Part shown: piece after piece, positions 21,903 to 34,992 of the stretch
Layout of the letters: the number at the start of each line of letters is the position of its first letter
How positions within the stretch are numbered: position 1 is the stretch's first letter
Source of the DNA: Motacilla alba alba
Taxonomy: Eukaryota; Chordata; Aves; Passeriformes; Motacillidae
DNA length: 64,000 nucleotides
Direction: 5' to 3'
NCBI RefSeq assembly: GCF_015832195.1
Contig: NC_052016.1
Coordinates: forward strand, 26,805,129 to 26,869,128
The notes under the pieces: generated by a model
What the model saw: the letters and a program-made list of their open reading frames with translations, nothing else
Told to the model about the DNA's origin: nothing
Database searches by the model: none
Program-made: the position numbers and the translations under genes

Positions 21903-22767
21903 TTTTGGTAGGTGGTCTTTTTTCTTAATTTCTTTTTTTTTATTATTATTATTTTTTTATACTGTCATAGAGACTCTTCAATGGGGGAAAAAATGCATTC
22001 AGCTTATCTAAAGAGCATGACTCTCCATGAGTCACTCTAGCAGACCTGTTTTCTGTGGCCTGAGATACCTGAGGTACATCTGGTGGACCACTATGGGGTA
22101 TAAATAGCACTATTTGTGGAGCAAGAATGGGAAGAGTATAATTAGAAATGCAAGTTGCTCATGAAAGTTATGTACGGGCATTGCTCAGGGCATAAAACAA
22201 TTTAAATACATTATTTCTTGCAAAATAGTAAGAATCTAAGCTTAAAATATTATCAAAATATTTGGTTTAAGACTAACAGTAAGGGGATATTTGGAACAGA
22301 TGAATCCCATGTTTTATACAGGCTAATAAAATATTATGAACTGGATATATTTCTAAAATTGCTATTAAGGGGGACCGGATGATGTGAGGGGATTGCTAAC
22401 ATGGTGAAGAACCATTAGATCTTGTTCACAGTAGTTCAGCAATTCTTAATATGAAGTGCGCCTGCTCTTTCTCCTTAATGGCTGTTTGATGTCCTTCATG
22501 AAATCTGTGCGGGTGGTTTTTCAATTCTGATGTTCAGCTGCTAAATATCCATACAGTGCAATAAAACAGTGTGTTAATTTACTGTTGTGTTTTCTACAGA
22601 AACCATTACAGGGAGGGGGCAGAGCACTGAAACCGGAGGCTAGAGACTGGACGTCCAGCACATAATCCATGTTACCCATCATGTAGGATTTAAATAGATC
22701 AAAATAAACATTTTTTGTCATATGTTTTAGAAGACTATTGTTGTGTGTATATGTTTTGTTTTTATAG

Positions 22768-22816
22768 TTGCCTTTAAGTTGGAAACAGCTAGTCATCAAG
22801 CAGAAATGTCTTCTGT
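22768..22816 (+). CDS. Candidate 49-nt exon, frame uncertain
   Basis: The splice sites are very good: ATGTTTTGTTTTTATAG acceptor and TCTGT followed by GTAAGT donor. Two frames are open. Phase 0 reads LPLSWKQLVIKQKCLL and would join 21180. Phase 1 reads AFKLETASHQAEMSS. With no further exon that clearly follows in phase, it may be coding, an alternative exon, or part of a non-coding transcript. Confidence 0.3.
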
Positions 22817-23439
22817 GTAAGTTGGCAACATGAATTCCTTGTTCTCCAGGACATTACTTTCCCCATTTCTGAGATCCTTTCTGGACATTTTAATGTTCAC
22901 TATGGTGTCCTCCACTTTAAAAATGTTAAATGTTAACTTGTCTTTAAAGGGCCTCAAAATGAGTTTTATTCTCCAAAGTCCATTCAGCTTGGCTGTGGGC
23001 TTCTGATTACAAAGGGATACTTTTTCTACTAAACAATTTCTGTCTGTACTCTGACTTACTCTAGGAGAGACTAGTGAAAATGGTGGGGAAAAACACTAAG
23101 ATGAAGGATTTGTCTTTTTTTTTAATTAACTGATAAAAACAACCAAAAGGAATGTATTTGAAGTATAAATAAGACAGTTTATTTGAAGTGTAAGATATTG
23201 AAGGAGAAAGTTAATAAAAAGATATGCAGGAAAACTTTAATGAAACTCTAGGGGGGAAAGGGTAGTAAATGACATATATGAAGCCAGGTTAAATATGTGG
23301 AATGTAAAAAGAAAAGTGCACAAGGAGGGTCAACGAGGCTCTTGGAAAACCTAAATGGAGTTATAAATTAATGAGATTAATGTTGCAAAAACCTGAAATG
23401 TTTTGGTTTTTTGTTTGTTCCTTTGTGGTATTTTTCCAG

Positions 23440-23493
23440 AAAAGCACTTGAAGATCCCAGGCAATGATGATAGGTATTTATTATGTGAGGAAG
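23440..23493 (+). CDS. Candidate 54-nt exon
   Basis: The acceptor is CTTTGTGGTATTTTTCCAG and the donor is GAGGAAG followed by GTAAGGG. In the only open frame (phase 1 to 1) it reads KHLKIPGNDDRYLLCEE. A second donor inside (GATAG, GTATTT) would shorten it to 34 nt. Direct joining to 22768-22816 in phase 1 would create TAA, so the two cannot be neighbours in that frame. A 31-nt candidate at 24818-24848 (strong acceptor, donor CAACAG-GTATAA) could follow in phase and read LKIKACHVN. The evidence is splice motifs plus composition. Confidence 0.27.
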
Positions 23494-23923
23494 GTAAGGG
23501 TTATAATGCATTAGATGTCTGAAAATTAAAACAGCAGCTGAATTGTATCCGCAAGTATTCAAAATAAGTGAGGAGAAGGTCTTAATTTCAAAATGTAGAG
23601 AAAAGTAATGTGTAGATAAATGGTGTTTTCTGCAGCTTGCTTTGTTGGAGCTGTGGTGTGGTAGTCATACGTTGTCATAGCAATGCCTTATTTTAAGAAA
23701 ATGGGAATTAAGTTTGCAAACTCTTCATCTATTGTTGGATATGGCAGCCTGTATATATATATGTTGTTTGGTAAGAGAATATCGCACCATAGCAATTCAA
23801 CAGAATTTGAAAGTGGGCCTAAGGGATTTGGAAGCACAAATTGCAGTGAAAAATTATAATGAAAGTAGTACTCACATATCAACTGAAATCCATGAAAATC
23901 AACCCTTAAGTATTGAGGGCTTT

Positions 23924-23966
23924 TGTTGGTTTTGTTTGTTTGGTTGGTTTTTTTGTTTGTTTTCCT
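23924..23966. repeat. T/G-rich low-complexity tract
   Basis: TTGTT/TTGGTT units, of the same class as 8319-8412. Confidence 0.8.
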
Positions 23967-25787
23967 AGTAAACGTATCCGCATAGGCACTGGGAGAAGTT
24001 TTACAATTTAAACATGTGGCATCCAAGAGTGCAGGTTTTTCTGCAGCACGTGGGTTTCAGCTAAGTCTCATTGTCTACATTATTTTAATTTTGTCTTCCA
24101 CACCTTTACTGTGAAATGTGTGCTAGGAAGGGGTTGGTGTAAGACCCTCCGTTAAATGGGGAAATTTCATCTGAAAATCTTAAGTAATTTAAAGCAAGGT
24201 TGCTGTAAACTGACATGACATCAGGGAATGAAATTACTTTGTTATCCCCTTTGAAAAGAACCAGGGCCATAAGAGTAGATGTCACTTTGACTAGACATTA
24301 TAGCCCGAGTGTCAAAGGCTTGTTGTGAGTTGCTCACAGGGAGTCTGAAAACCTGTGTAAGCATGGACATTTTGTAACACCAAAAGGCTGTAGGCAGATG
24401 GCTGCAGGGATTTAGGTTGTTGAAGAACTTAAGTCCTTAGTTTATGGAGAGTGTGTACTTGAAAAATTGAGTAGCTAGTCAGCACTTTACCTGAAGTACA
24501 CATTTTGGTTTGGTGGTTTATTTTTTTTTTTTCTGCTATAATCCATCTTAAGCTCTTGTTGGTTTTTATCTTATGTTTAATTTTCATCTTATGTTTGTTT
24601 TTCATTCTAAGGACTTTTTGAAGTGAGGGGTTTTAATCACACTTGGAGAAAAATGAAACTATTTTTTTCTCATTTCTGTCCAATTGGCACTGCAGACAGA
24701 TGGAAATATGTGACTAATATAATGGGTCAGTGTATCCCTATAACTTGAACCAATAGAGTCTAGTGAAACTAAAAGCCTTGGCTTTACACTTTTCTTTTTG
24801 ATCCTTGCCCAAGGCAGACCTAAAGATCAAAGCATGCCATGTCAACAGGTATAAAGGTGATATATTGCCTCTCTGCAGTATTCTCTGAGTCTGATTTATA
24901 CTGCATGGTGCACAGAACTAGTTTGATGACAGAATGTAAATTAAGTGTTGGTAAATATTTGAATCATTTGGGATAAATTTTGGAGGGAAAACCAGCCAGC
25001 TGGTTCTTTGGTTTGTCATTCTTATGCTTTATGTAATGTCAAAATGAATTGTTTTAAATGCGTTTCTGAGTATTGACACCTCTACTTGATCACATAGATA
25101 GATGTGAGTCAAAGAAACGTTTCTTCGTGCCATCTTCCCTATAGCAGCTAAGGAATTCCTTTGATAGAGTTTCACTGATTTTGAAGAAGATTTCTTCAAA
25201 TGCTAAGTATTTTCAACAGCTAAGTTCTCACGTAGGGCAGTTTTCTTTGATATTGTCTTTAAAATGAAACTTAGTAATCACTAGCTATGAGTGGCAAACA
25301 ACAGGAATGCCCATTTTGTGTTATGCAGGCTTATTGGGGATCATTACCACCCCGGGATAGGGAGGGAAGAGCTAGAGAATAGCACTTTTCACACAGCCTC
25401 CAGAAAGAAGGTTTTTTGCTTTTGTTTCCTTGGAGGTAGAAGCTGAATTAGATACAACTATCCTAGTTAAAAATGCCTTATGGGAATTGTAGTTCAAGAA
25501 CGTCCTACTCACATTTCCTTGAAGCAGGCTACAGGTGGAGCCTGTAAGACTTGTGACTTGTCTGAAAATGTGACCTGGTTGTTGTCAAGATGTAGCCTAT
25601 CCTGAGGTGCTGGAAGGAGCATGAGAGGCCCTTCAACTGCAGTTTGCATGAGGTAGGTGGGCAATAAAGTGAGACACTGTTTGTTTTGGCTTTATGTTCT
25701 TCTACCTGAGGACAAAATTGAGGATAACCTTTTTTTTACTTTCTTTGTATATAAAGGAAATGAAATTTTGACTAAGATTGCCTTCTC

Positions 25788-25805
25788 AAAAAAAAAAAAA
25801 AAAAA
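25788..25805. repeat. Poly-A tract (18 A)
   Basis: Uninterrupted A run. No retrocopy is recognisable 5' of it. Confidence 0.9.
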
Positions 25806-26432
25806 CCAAAAAGAAAATTGATGTTTAATGGCTTCACTTACATGCGCTTTATAGATTCCCTCCAGATAGGCCCACTAAATATTAAATATCTTTGTCTATG
25901 TGTCAAGCAACTGGCTTTCAGGTTCCTTTGAATACAGATTTTCAAAGGAAGCTTCTTTCTACTAAAACACCAGAATAAACTACAGATTAAATGCCTTGAA
26001 GTATTTACAAAGAAAACCTGTGCAAACAAATGTTGCCATTTTGACGCTTCAAATTAAAAGTCACAGTGGGCATCTGGTGGGCTTTGTGCCCATCCTACTG
26101 AAACATTTTAAGTTACATTGGTGCAAAAAGCAGACAGCAAAAATGAAAAAGAGAAAGCAAAAATTGGATTCAGATTATTTACACAAAGCTCTTTTGGAAT
26201 CTATCTTTACTATGCCCAAAAGCACACTGGAAACTTCATAGCAACAAACAGAAAACGTCTCTGTCCCTGAGAGCTCGGTATGTAATTAAACATCATGGCT
26301 CATGGGATCCCAAGAATTTACTTGAGGGGACATAAGTGAAAGGGCTATTTTTACTGTAATACAGTGATTCAACAATATGCCTTACTGCATTTTTAAATTG
26401 AGTTGCATCCAATTCTTTCTGACTGTTTTTAG

Positions 26433-26531
26433 ATTCCAGTTATTGACATAAAAACTCACTTCTGCTGGGTTGTGTACAAGGAGTGGCATATGAGGGAATT
26501 TAAATTCGGAAAAAGATTATGGTCTGTTTAA
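26433..26531 (+). CDS. Candidate terminal exon with nearby poly(A) signal
   Basis: The acceptor CCAATTCTTTCTGACTGTTTTTAG is strong. Only phase 0 is open. It reads IPVIDIKTHFCWVVYKEW, then HMREFKFGKRLWSV, then TAA at 26529-26531. Overlapping AATAAA hexamers follow about 50 bp later (26583-26592), as expected for a last exon. Phase 0 matches the end of 21089-21180, so a transcript 17071 > 20445 > 21089 > 26433 is fully open from the second exon to the stop. The C-terminus is basic and aromatic-rich. No family recognised. An intron of 5,252 bp would separate it from 21180. It could be an alternative last exon if the gene continues to the 55-60 kb block. Confidence 0.36.
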   Translation: MPVIDIKTHFCWVVYKEWHMREFKFGKRLWSV

Positions 26532-26582
26532 TGGGCAGACATTCTCTATGTAAAGAGCAATGTAGAATGTTTGAGGGGAAAA

Positions 26583-26592
26583 AATAAATAAA
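26583..26592 (+). terminator. Overlapping poly(A) signals
   Basis: AATAAA at 26583-26588 and again at 26587-26592, about 50 bp after the stop of the candidate terminal exon. Short A/T hexamers are common by chance in this AT-rich DNA, so the placement matters more than the motif. Confidence 0.35.
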
Positions 26593-26599
26593 AGACCCC

Positions 26600-29500
26600 C
26601 AAATTAATACAAAGTTGCTTTCTGAAGCCTAGCTTTGATTGCATTTATTAAATATCAGTATATTTTAAAAAATTTTAAAAAATCAAGGTAACACTGTGAT
26701 TCTTTCTGTAGAGATGAACTTACTGGGACACTGGGGCTGCTCAAATGCTGGGAATGTTGGCATTTTCTGAATGCTGCCAGGTGCAGATTTAACAGAGACC
26801 TCCTGTAGTGTTACAATACACCCCAAATGCTGCCGTGCACCGTGTTGGTGTGAATGCCCTGTGACTGGATGGCTTTACCAGATGTCTGGAACCATCACAG
26901 CCAATGGCACTGCTCTGTGACAGGCTCACTAGTACCACCTTGTGTGTGGGGCTGTGGGGCAGTGGAGAGTTGGGTTAGTTGTGGTGAAGCCACATGAAAC
27001 TTCAGGGCTCAGTTCTGAAACTTGAGTTACTTCTCAGGACTGTGGATGTCTTTGGCTCACCAGATTAGATATGGGTATAAATTATTGCATGAAAGCCTGT
27101 AGTTATTCATTCTGGAGCTCCTGAGATGCTTTGATGTGCATGGATTAGATGGTGAAGGTACCCTAGCTGAGCTGGCAATATCCCACAGAGGGCAGATACA
27201 TGCATATAGCATGCATATAAATTCTCTTTGAGGTCTTACAGAGGAACAGGGTTTACATACAGATCTGACAAACTCTTTTGGGTTTCTGTAGGAGGATCTG
27301 AAAAGTGGAGTGTAGAAGAGGAAAAGGCTGTCTATAGAGTGTCACTTTGAAAATTTCAGGTAGAAACCTGCATGTGGTTTTACAAAGAATGAATAAAGTA
27401 ACATTTTGTACGGGGTGGAAACAGGCTGGGAAAAGTCATGGTACTGAGCCTGGTGTTTGTAGTGGCTTCGTTTGAAGGTGGAGGTAAATGAATGGGACTT
27501 GAATCCCTTATCCAAGGGGACTGGAATGGAGCCAGGTCCTTGCCATGCCCTACTCTCTGCCCATTGTGCTTTTCTTGTGTCCATAAACTGCTCATATGTG
27601 AGAGGTGTAATTTGTAACAGACATAAATCAGAATTTATTTTTTTTTATTTAAAGCCACAGGCCTATGGGAAGGCTGACAATTGAAGGATTCTGTGTGAAG
27701 GAGCACTAGTCAATAAGTTTATTGTCTTCTAGATAATGAGTGACAGCCCCACCATGAATTTTATTAGGCCATGTTAATTTTCTGTCTGTTCTCAGAGCTA
27801 TAGAGTTTTAGTGGTGTTTGTTGTTTTGTGGGTTGTTCTATTGGTTTTTTAGGGCTTTTTTCCCTTGTTTCTTTTAATTATTTTTCTTGCAATTTCTGTC
27901 TCAACTTCTAAATGAGGGAAAGAATTTCATCTTTTGTAATGACAATTAAACACAGTTTGAATGATCATAGCCTGGATGTAACAGCCAGATTCTTGGAATT
28001 AATTAACTCAGGAACTAAGTGAATAACTCAAAACAAATAGCTTTCTTGAGCAATGGACCCTCCAGCATTCTTAATATTTTCACTGGGAAGATCATATTGT
28101 TGTCATCATTGTTCCTGCAAGAGCAGATACTACTGGTTCCAACTGAGGCTTTCTTTCGGAGTTAGCTCTTGTCCTCCAGACCACCAAGAAATGTGAATGC
28201 ATCACATTTTTTCATGTGTTTCTTTTCGATGGGTGTTTTGGTTCTGTTTTTTGACCTGTCCTTTTGAACTTAGAGGGGTGATTTGCTTGTCAAAGCACTC
28301 ATGTAGCTGTGTATGCAACAGCACCTTGAGCTTGTTGAGGGGAGAGTGATTTACAGTGCAGTCTTGGACCAGCATGTCAAGACAGCTCTGATCTGAGCCT
28401 AGATTAGCTCCATTCTGATTTGGAAGGAATCTCCCTGTGTCAGAGGAGGAGGACAGGTCTCAGCTGTGGTCTTCATCCTACATTTTAAGTGGTCTCTTAG
28501 AAGGAGTGCGTAAAAGACAAGGATGAAGACTTTGTTTCACGGTTTTGTAGAAAGTCACACCTAAAGCAGAGCTCTGATGTAGATGTAGTATTTCCAGTGA
28601 GTTGTGATAGAGAAATGTGTATAACTTGAGTTTTCCAAGTTCTGAAACCATCTTCACTAGAAGCTTTGATTTGTTGTAGAGATAACAAACGTGTTTCAGG
28701 CCCCTCCTCTATCACTTTGGAGGGGCATCCGCTAGAACAGTTGAGAGCACTGTCTCCACAGTAATATTCTATATCTGTAAGATACTATAGTTAACAAGGG
28801 AAACTGAGAAAATAGAAGGCAAAATAAAACAATTCGTATTGTTGGTCAGAGATATGAAGCAAGTTCGAGGTGGAGTAGGATAAAAATTTGGTTCACTGGT
28901 AATTCCCTTCAATATTAGAGTCATGGACCATGTGTTTTTCTTAAAATGCTTTTGATATTTACTGATATTCTTTGAATTTTTTTGGTTTTATCCTAAACTG
29001 TACATGGTGCAGAGTCTCTATACCTTTTATTGAGAAGGAATTCTTTGTGATTAGTTCATGAAATAAAATACCACGGATTGAATAACATAGAGATACATAC
29101 TTACACTTTTTGAAAAATGTTCTCAAATTTCATATGCTGTTGCTTCAAATTTCGTCAGTTCTTTCTGTGAATGCTTATCCTCTAAAAAATCATTTCCTAG
29201 GTCTTCGGGGGGGCAGAAAGTGGTGGGAAAACATGTCAAAGACCCTTCATTGAAAATTGGTAGGGCTGTTTGTTAAATGTTAAATGAGTTATGAGTTAAA
29301 TGTTACTCAACTGTAGCTCAGCTCTCTCAGCTCTCTCTAAGGTTGTGGAATTGAAAGCAGGGGGGAAAATCAATTCTTTGTGTATATTTAAGAGGGCTAT
29401 TGTGCCTTCCCCCCAAGTCCCTCTGGAGTGACTCCTAAACTGCTTGAAATCTTTTAGGGGCTGTGCAATGAAAATTTGGGGGACTCCCAAATGAAAAGGG

Positions 29501-32060
29501 AATACACTAAATTAGTTTGTGTTAGCAGTGTAAAGAGACAGCAAACAATGATATTTTTGCCTGTGTATGCATCTACAGATCATACTATTAAAATAACTTA
29601 TTTTATGATTACATTTTTTAAAATTGTCTATCTTTTCCTCTCATCACTTTCAGATTTTTACATGCTCTTTACTTAATAGGAAGTCTGGATAACTTACCTA
29701 AATACTTTGGGAATATGCATGCTTATTTAAGCATAAACTCTGGATTATAGTAGTGAAAGAGTTACTGCAAAGTGAGTAGTTATTCACACATGTGATGCTG
29801 CAGGAATCAATACTAAGGTTGCAGAAAATTAACCAAGGGGCAAGAGTGGATCAGCACTAGTTTCAGGATATTTTTCATTGCTTATTATGTTGAATGTTTG
29901 GAAATCTTGTATGAAAATAAAAATCAGCTTCCAAAAAAAAACAGGAAGGAAAAAAATATTTTAAGACTATCTGAGACAGCACAGATTTGTCTAGAAAAAA
30001 ATACAAGCAATGCAGTTCTGCTTTTCAGTTTAGCAAGATAACCCAAACACCTAAAAATAAAGGAAGAGAATCTTGCATAAAAAATAACTTTAATGATGGT
30101 ACAAAGAAAAGGAATGATTTATTATTTGAAACAATAGTCCAAATTTGACCAAGCTACAAAGACAGGTAAATAAGATGCATATTCTAATTTGTCATACATT
30201 CCCCTCTTTAAATTTAAAAGCAAGATAAGCTACAAAGTATTTTAAAGATAATGAGGGGATTTTAATTTTGTTAGGAAAAAAAAATCATTCTATAATGTCT
30301 GCAGATGAAATAATTACGTTGTGTTCCTGGAGGAACTGAGTTACTCGTCTGCATTGAAATTGGAAAGATAATAAAGCCATTTAATGTTGTAAAATTTTAA
30401 TTCTGAACAATATCTTTACCTACAATTGCTTCAAAGCTTTAGAAGCTTCAAGCTAGACATGTACAAACACTAGCAGGTTTTATAGTGATTTTTGTTGTGT
30501 GTTAAAGAAACAACAAATTCAAAAGAAAAAAAAATACAAAAAACCACCCCATAACAAAACACCTTTTCCATACAATTACACTTGTGAAACATCACCCTTG
30601 AAATGTAACACAGATGAAGATTTATTTCTCTGCCATTTGTTCCCGCATTAATCTTCAGGTCTTTTAATAAAGGTGGGGAACAAAGGGTCAGGATGACTCC
30701 AAGAAATGGTAATGGGATACACGGGGCTCTTCACATATAGGTCAGTAGATCAAGTCCAGCCAGGATGAATGTTGCCTCAAACCTTTTCCATCCAGTTATT
30801 ACTCTGCAGCTCTACGGAATATAAACTGAGCAATGTTTCTGCTTTCTAGTAAACTGGTGACTAGTGCTGGGAAAAGCTACAGCCCCTCTGGCCCAGGTCA
30901 GTGGTGAGGGCAAGAGTATGGGATTTGACTCCATGCCCAGCTACTCTGACAAGTGAGTGAAACACGTGGATGAGAGCAGCAGTGAAACTTGCTTTACTGC
31001 TGCCTCAACTGCAGTGTTTTTCTTCTTGATCTATGAAAGATGTTAGCTCTACCCCCTCAGCTCAGTAGTAACATGGTAGAGGAGAGAAGAAACAAAAATT
31101 GAAGTGGGATGTGTTTTGATCCCAACTGAGGGAAAAAAAAAAACATACAAAATTAAATGAGATATCTCTAGCACAAACACAGACCTGTGAGAAGTGTGTA
31201 GCCTTTGAGAGTAGGGTAGCAAAATCAGTGTAGACTTAAGTTCTCGCGTAATTTTGAAGAGTTGAGAAATGTATAGAGCCTGGTAGAACCTGCTTCAGAG
31301 AAACTAAATTAACAGAAATCTGTCAGGCTTCTTGTAAATGACTCAAATAAAATAATGCACATAGCTTTCATCTGTGATAATTGAGTGTCTAATACTGGGT
31401 TTTGATATGGTTGGAAGATGTGGGCTTTTGTTGATGTGTTCAAAGGGGTATATGTCTCCCCCCCACAAAAGTATACTCTATAGGTATTGAATAAAAGAAT
31501 TCAAGGACAAATATGTAACTAGGAAAAGGACCAGCCATATCAAGAAACAAAATTGTTAGTTTTACATATTCTTATTAAATGGATTTCATACTGCGTCCTG
31601 CAAAAAGCTTGCCATGTTTTTCCTGGACATTTTCTTTTGGAAATGGGTATGTACAATTGTATATTCAGCTGCCCTTGGTTTGGCAGGGACCAAACACCGT
31701 GTAGCTCCAGTTCTGTCTACTGCAGTAAGGGCTGTCCCATTTTGATTTCTCTGTTACCATCTCTCATCTCTCACTAAAACCAGCATAGTTATACAAGTGT
31801 AAACAATCCAGCCTCAGGGGTGGTATACTTGTGTTTTATTTGTCTCTATCAGTAGAATACTGTAAATGAAATGTTCTTCTGCATGTGTTAACAAAGAAAC
31901 CAAAACAAACTTGGTATGTCTAAAACTCCAAGGAATTCAGAACTGAATGTGAATTTTATGTTAAAAGACCGGAAGCAACTCTTTAAACTTTCTGATGCTT
32001 GCAAAGTGATACAGTAATTGAATTACAAAAATTCATTTGTAGAAGGTTTTTTTATCCTTT
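26600..32060. other. Gene-poor stretch
   Basis: AT-rich sequence with no recognised mobile element. A minus-strand 72-codon frame at 28497-28715 and a weak splice-pair at about 30135-30162 are the only exon-like marks, and I do not support either. Confidence 0.45.
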
Positions 32061-32069
32061 CTACATTAG

Positions 32070-32133
32070 ATGCATGTGGCTGTGCCAAATCAAGGTTCAT
32101 GTGCTGCAGTATTCTGTCTCAAAGGAGCTGAAG
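32070..32133 (+). other. Exon-like block with two open frames
   Basis: Strong acceptor TTTTTTTATCCTTTCTACATTAG and donor GAAG followed by GTAGGT enclose 64 nt. Phase 2 to 0 reads CMWLCQIKVHVLQYSVSKEL plus K. Phase 0 to 1 reads MHVAVPNQGSCAAVFCLKG plus AE. Both are open, so the block cannot be assigned from sequence alone. It may be a coding or a non-coding exon, or a decoy. Confidence 0.26.
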
Positions 32134-33939
32134 GTAGGTGCTTAGGGAAGAATATAGGGAAAGGTTTGGTGTGTGATATTCCCTCTGAACCACAAGGGAA
32201 GGACTTTGTGAGTTAAACATAGTTTCTGTGTATTTAACAGCATTAATGCATTTTTCTTCCTTGGTCTTGTCCAGCTTTTTTTTGAGGCCATGTAAGCTTT
32301 TAATGCATTCTAGAATCCTCTGGGTTGGTGCATCACAATAAAACCACAAATTAAGTGTAAAACCTGCAACAGCCCCCAGCTGTGAGCACCTTCAACTCAT
32401 GTGGTATTGGGAGAGGCAGAGAAGAGTCAATATAGGCTCATCTTCCCATTTTGGCCTATCTTCCCATATTCCCCTTTGTGCTCAAAGAGATGCAGACAGA
32501 ATTTGCTTACAAACATCTCCTAAAGGTTTGTTCTTTGTTTCTTTTCTCCATACTGAGGACTGGACTGTGCTCTTCTGATTCTGATTTTCTCAGGTTTTAA
32601 CAAAACTGAGTTACGTCATTAAGCCTTTTTAAGTGGTTACTTTAAGCAGGAGGCCTAACAACAGACAGCCCCAAAGCCTGTTATCTAGGATTCCCCAAAG
32701 GCCTTATTTTGTAGAAGGGTTGCATGTACCTATTTCTGCCTAAAGTCATGGCCATAGTGTTTTGAAAATGTCTTCCATGAAAAATTACAACCATTTTTAG
32801 ATGCCTGAAAGTGACTGTAAGAGATTTTTAGATAGAACAAGTTTGAGAAAATGCCTCTTAGGGTAGTTGATCATTGTTTTGCTGGCATATCTGGTACCTG
32901 AGGGAAGGAATCTGTTCTGACAAATGCATTTCCACTGCAGAATTACCTCTGGGCAGGGAAGGTTGAACAACAATTCCACTGACTGTAAAATAATTGGTAG
33001 GCCCCTTATTACTGGTAACAATGCCAAAGTTATCTATGTATTAGGCTGTGTTCTTCCAGATAGCCTTCCCCTTGGAAAAGGTATTTTTACCTTGATAACT
33101 TCAAGCAAAGCCCAGCAGCCCCCAGTCACGGCAGGTCCCACTGGTGGTCAAGCAGTAACGAGATTTAAGCAGTGAGGATTGACTCTCCTTATCTCGGCTG
33201 CCAAGCCTGCTCCCTGCAGCCATGGCTCTGGTTTCCCTCAGGAAGAGGGAATCAGCATTCAGACACACATCCTGGAAAACTCAGTTGGGCATGGAACTGG
33301 GGACACCCCCTTACTGCAGCCACTGCTTGTTCCTCCCTCACCAACAGGGACCTTGGATTATGCCTGCCTAGAAGGAAGGAGCTGTTGGAGCTTGGTTTGT
33401 ATTGCCCTTGCAGTGTCAAGGACTTGCCATCTGTTTAGTGTTTATTCTGCTGGTGGATTTTCAGTCTCAGTGTTAAGGTTGCTAATGATTGATTAATCCA
33501 GCTCAGTATGGACAGAGCACACCAGGCAGTTATAAACAAATTGCAGCAATTTCTCTGATGCCGCCTTTCGCAAAATGGACTGTCTGGGGCACAGATGAAC
33601 AGAAGCAGCTCCATTTCTAGCCTTGACCCTGAGCTAATTAGGACAGATCCTGCTCCCTTCCATCCACTGAGATGAAAAAGAGAATTTAGAAAAAGTTTTT
33701 GAAGGAATAGTTTTGTCTGATGTGTTTTTTTTTAAAAACACATTTTGTCTGATGTTTTTTTTTTTGTGCTTTTTTTTATTTTTTCCTTCCATTTTGTTTG
33801 GTTGATTCTTTTTTTAAGGAAAATATATCATGGGGCTTTCTGTAACTTCACTACTGTCTGTAGCCATTAGGGAATAATCAGAGGTATCAGAGCATGTACA
33901 CTGGTTCTTGAGAAGAATATATTACGCTTGACAGTGTGC

Positions 33940-34060
33940 ATGTGTTGATTTGGTTTTGAGTCTTGTTGTTTGTTGTGGGGCTTGGTTTTTGGGCTTTCTT
34001 TGTTGGTTGGTGGTCGCTTTGCTGGCTTTTTTTTTTCCTGTGAGTTTTTGAGTTTTTTTA
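33940..34060. repeat. T/G-rich low-complexity tract
   Basis: TTGGTTTT/TTGTTTG units. The 94-codon minus-strand frame across it (Lys/Pro/Asn/Gln-rich) is a compositional artefact. Confidence 0.75.
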
Positions 34061-34992
34061 AAGGAGAAGAAGATGGGGTCATCCAATGCCCTGTGCCTTG
34101 ATACTCTACCACATTTCTTAGTGTGATATGCAGCTGTTTGCAAGCCAGCAATGAATGCTTATCCTAATGGCTGTCTGATTTCTAAGTCAGAACAACGCGA
34201 AAACATAGAAGGCAGGAAAAAAATTGCAAGTTTCCATGAGGGTATTCTGGAAGAAAGAGTCAGTTCTGCCTGTGTAGGTTGCAGAAGTGTAGAAGTTTCT
34301 TTCCTTAACAGGTTTCTGCTATATCTTGAAGTTACACATGTAGATTGCGCGTCTTTTTCACAACATCACATTGTTCATATTGTGCAGAGGTAGCCTTCAA
34401 TAATGCATTGACATAATAATGACCATGGCATTTAGAGTCTATTCCTAATGATCAACAAGAAAATCTTCTTTATCTTTGCATCCTGGCCACAAACATACAC
34501 ACACACACAAAAAAAAAAAAAGAAAAAAATCACTTATCAGCAAATCTGGCTAGAAAAACTCTTATGAAATAGAAGTCAATTTGCCCTTACAACTGTATGC
34601 ATCAGTTTATCCGAACCACTCAGTGTTTGCTCCATGAACATCTGGAAAGAAGATGAGGGTGGGTGTGGGGAGGAACACTTTCAAAGGAAACAATCAGCGC
34701 TAGAACTGAAATCAGAGCTTTTGCATTTAAAGCAGCTTTTCTCTGAAACTGAAGATCAGTGTGATTCCATGCTGCTCAGATTCCAGTGTTAACATGTCTC
34801 TTTAGGTTTTGATGACAGCTAACATAAATACTAATGACAAATTCACTAAAAACTTGATTACATATGACATTCTATTTATTTTTTTCTCTTGTGCTAACTG
34901 ACATTCTCCATTTAATAAATGCAACTTCATGCAAAATTGTCATGTATGACAACTATTTTATTACATGCCTTGAAAACCAAGTCATTTTTCAG

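Noticed and set aside
25599..25653. Frame with a C2H2-like ERPFNC word before GTAGGT
   Set aside because: It has no polypyrimidine acceptor. A zinc-finger reading needs a CxxC-x12-HxxxH array, which is absent.
33867..34151. 94-codon Lys/Pro/Gln-rich minus frame
   Set aside because: It is the complement of a T/G-rich simple repeat.
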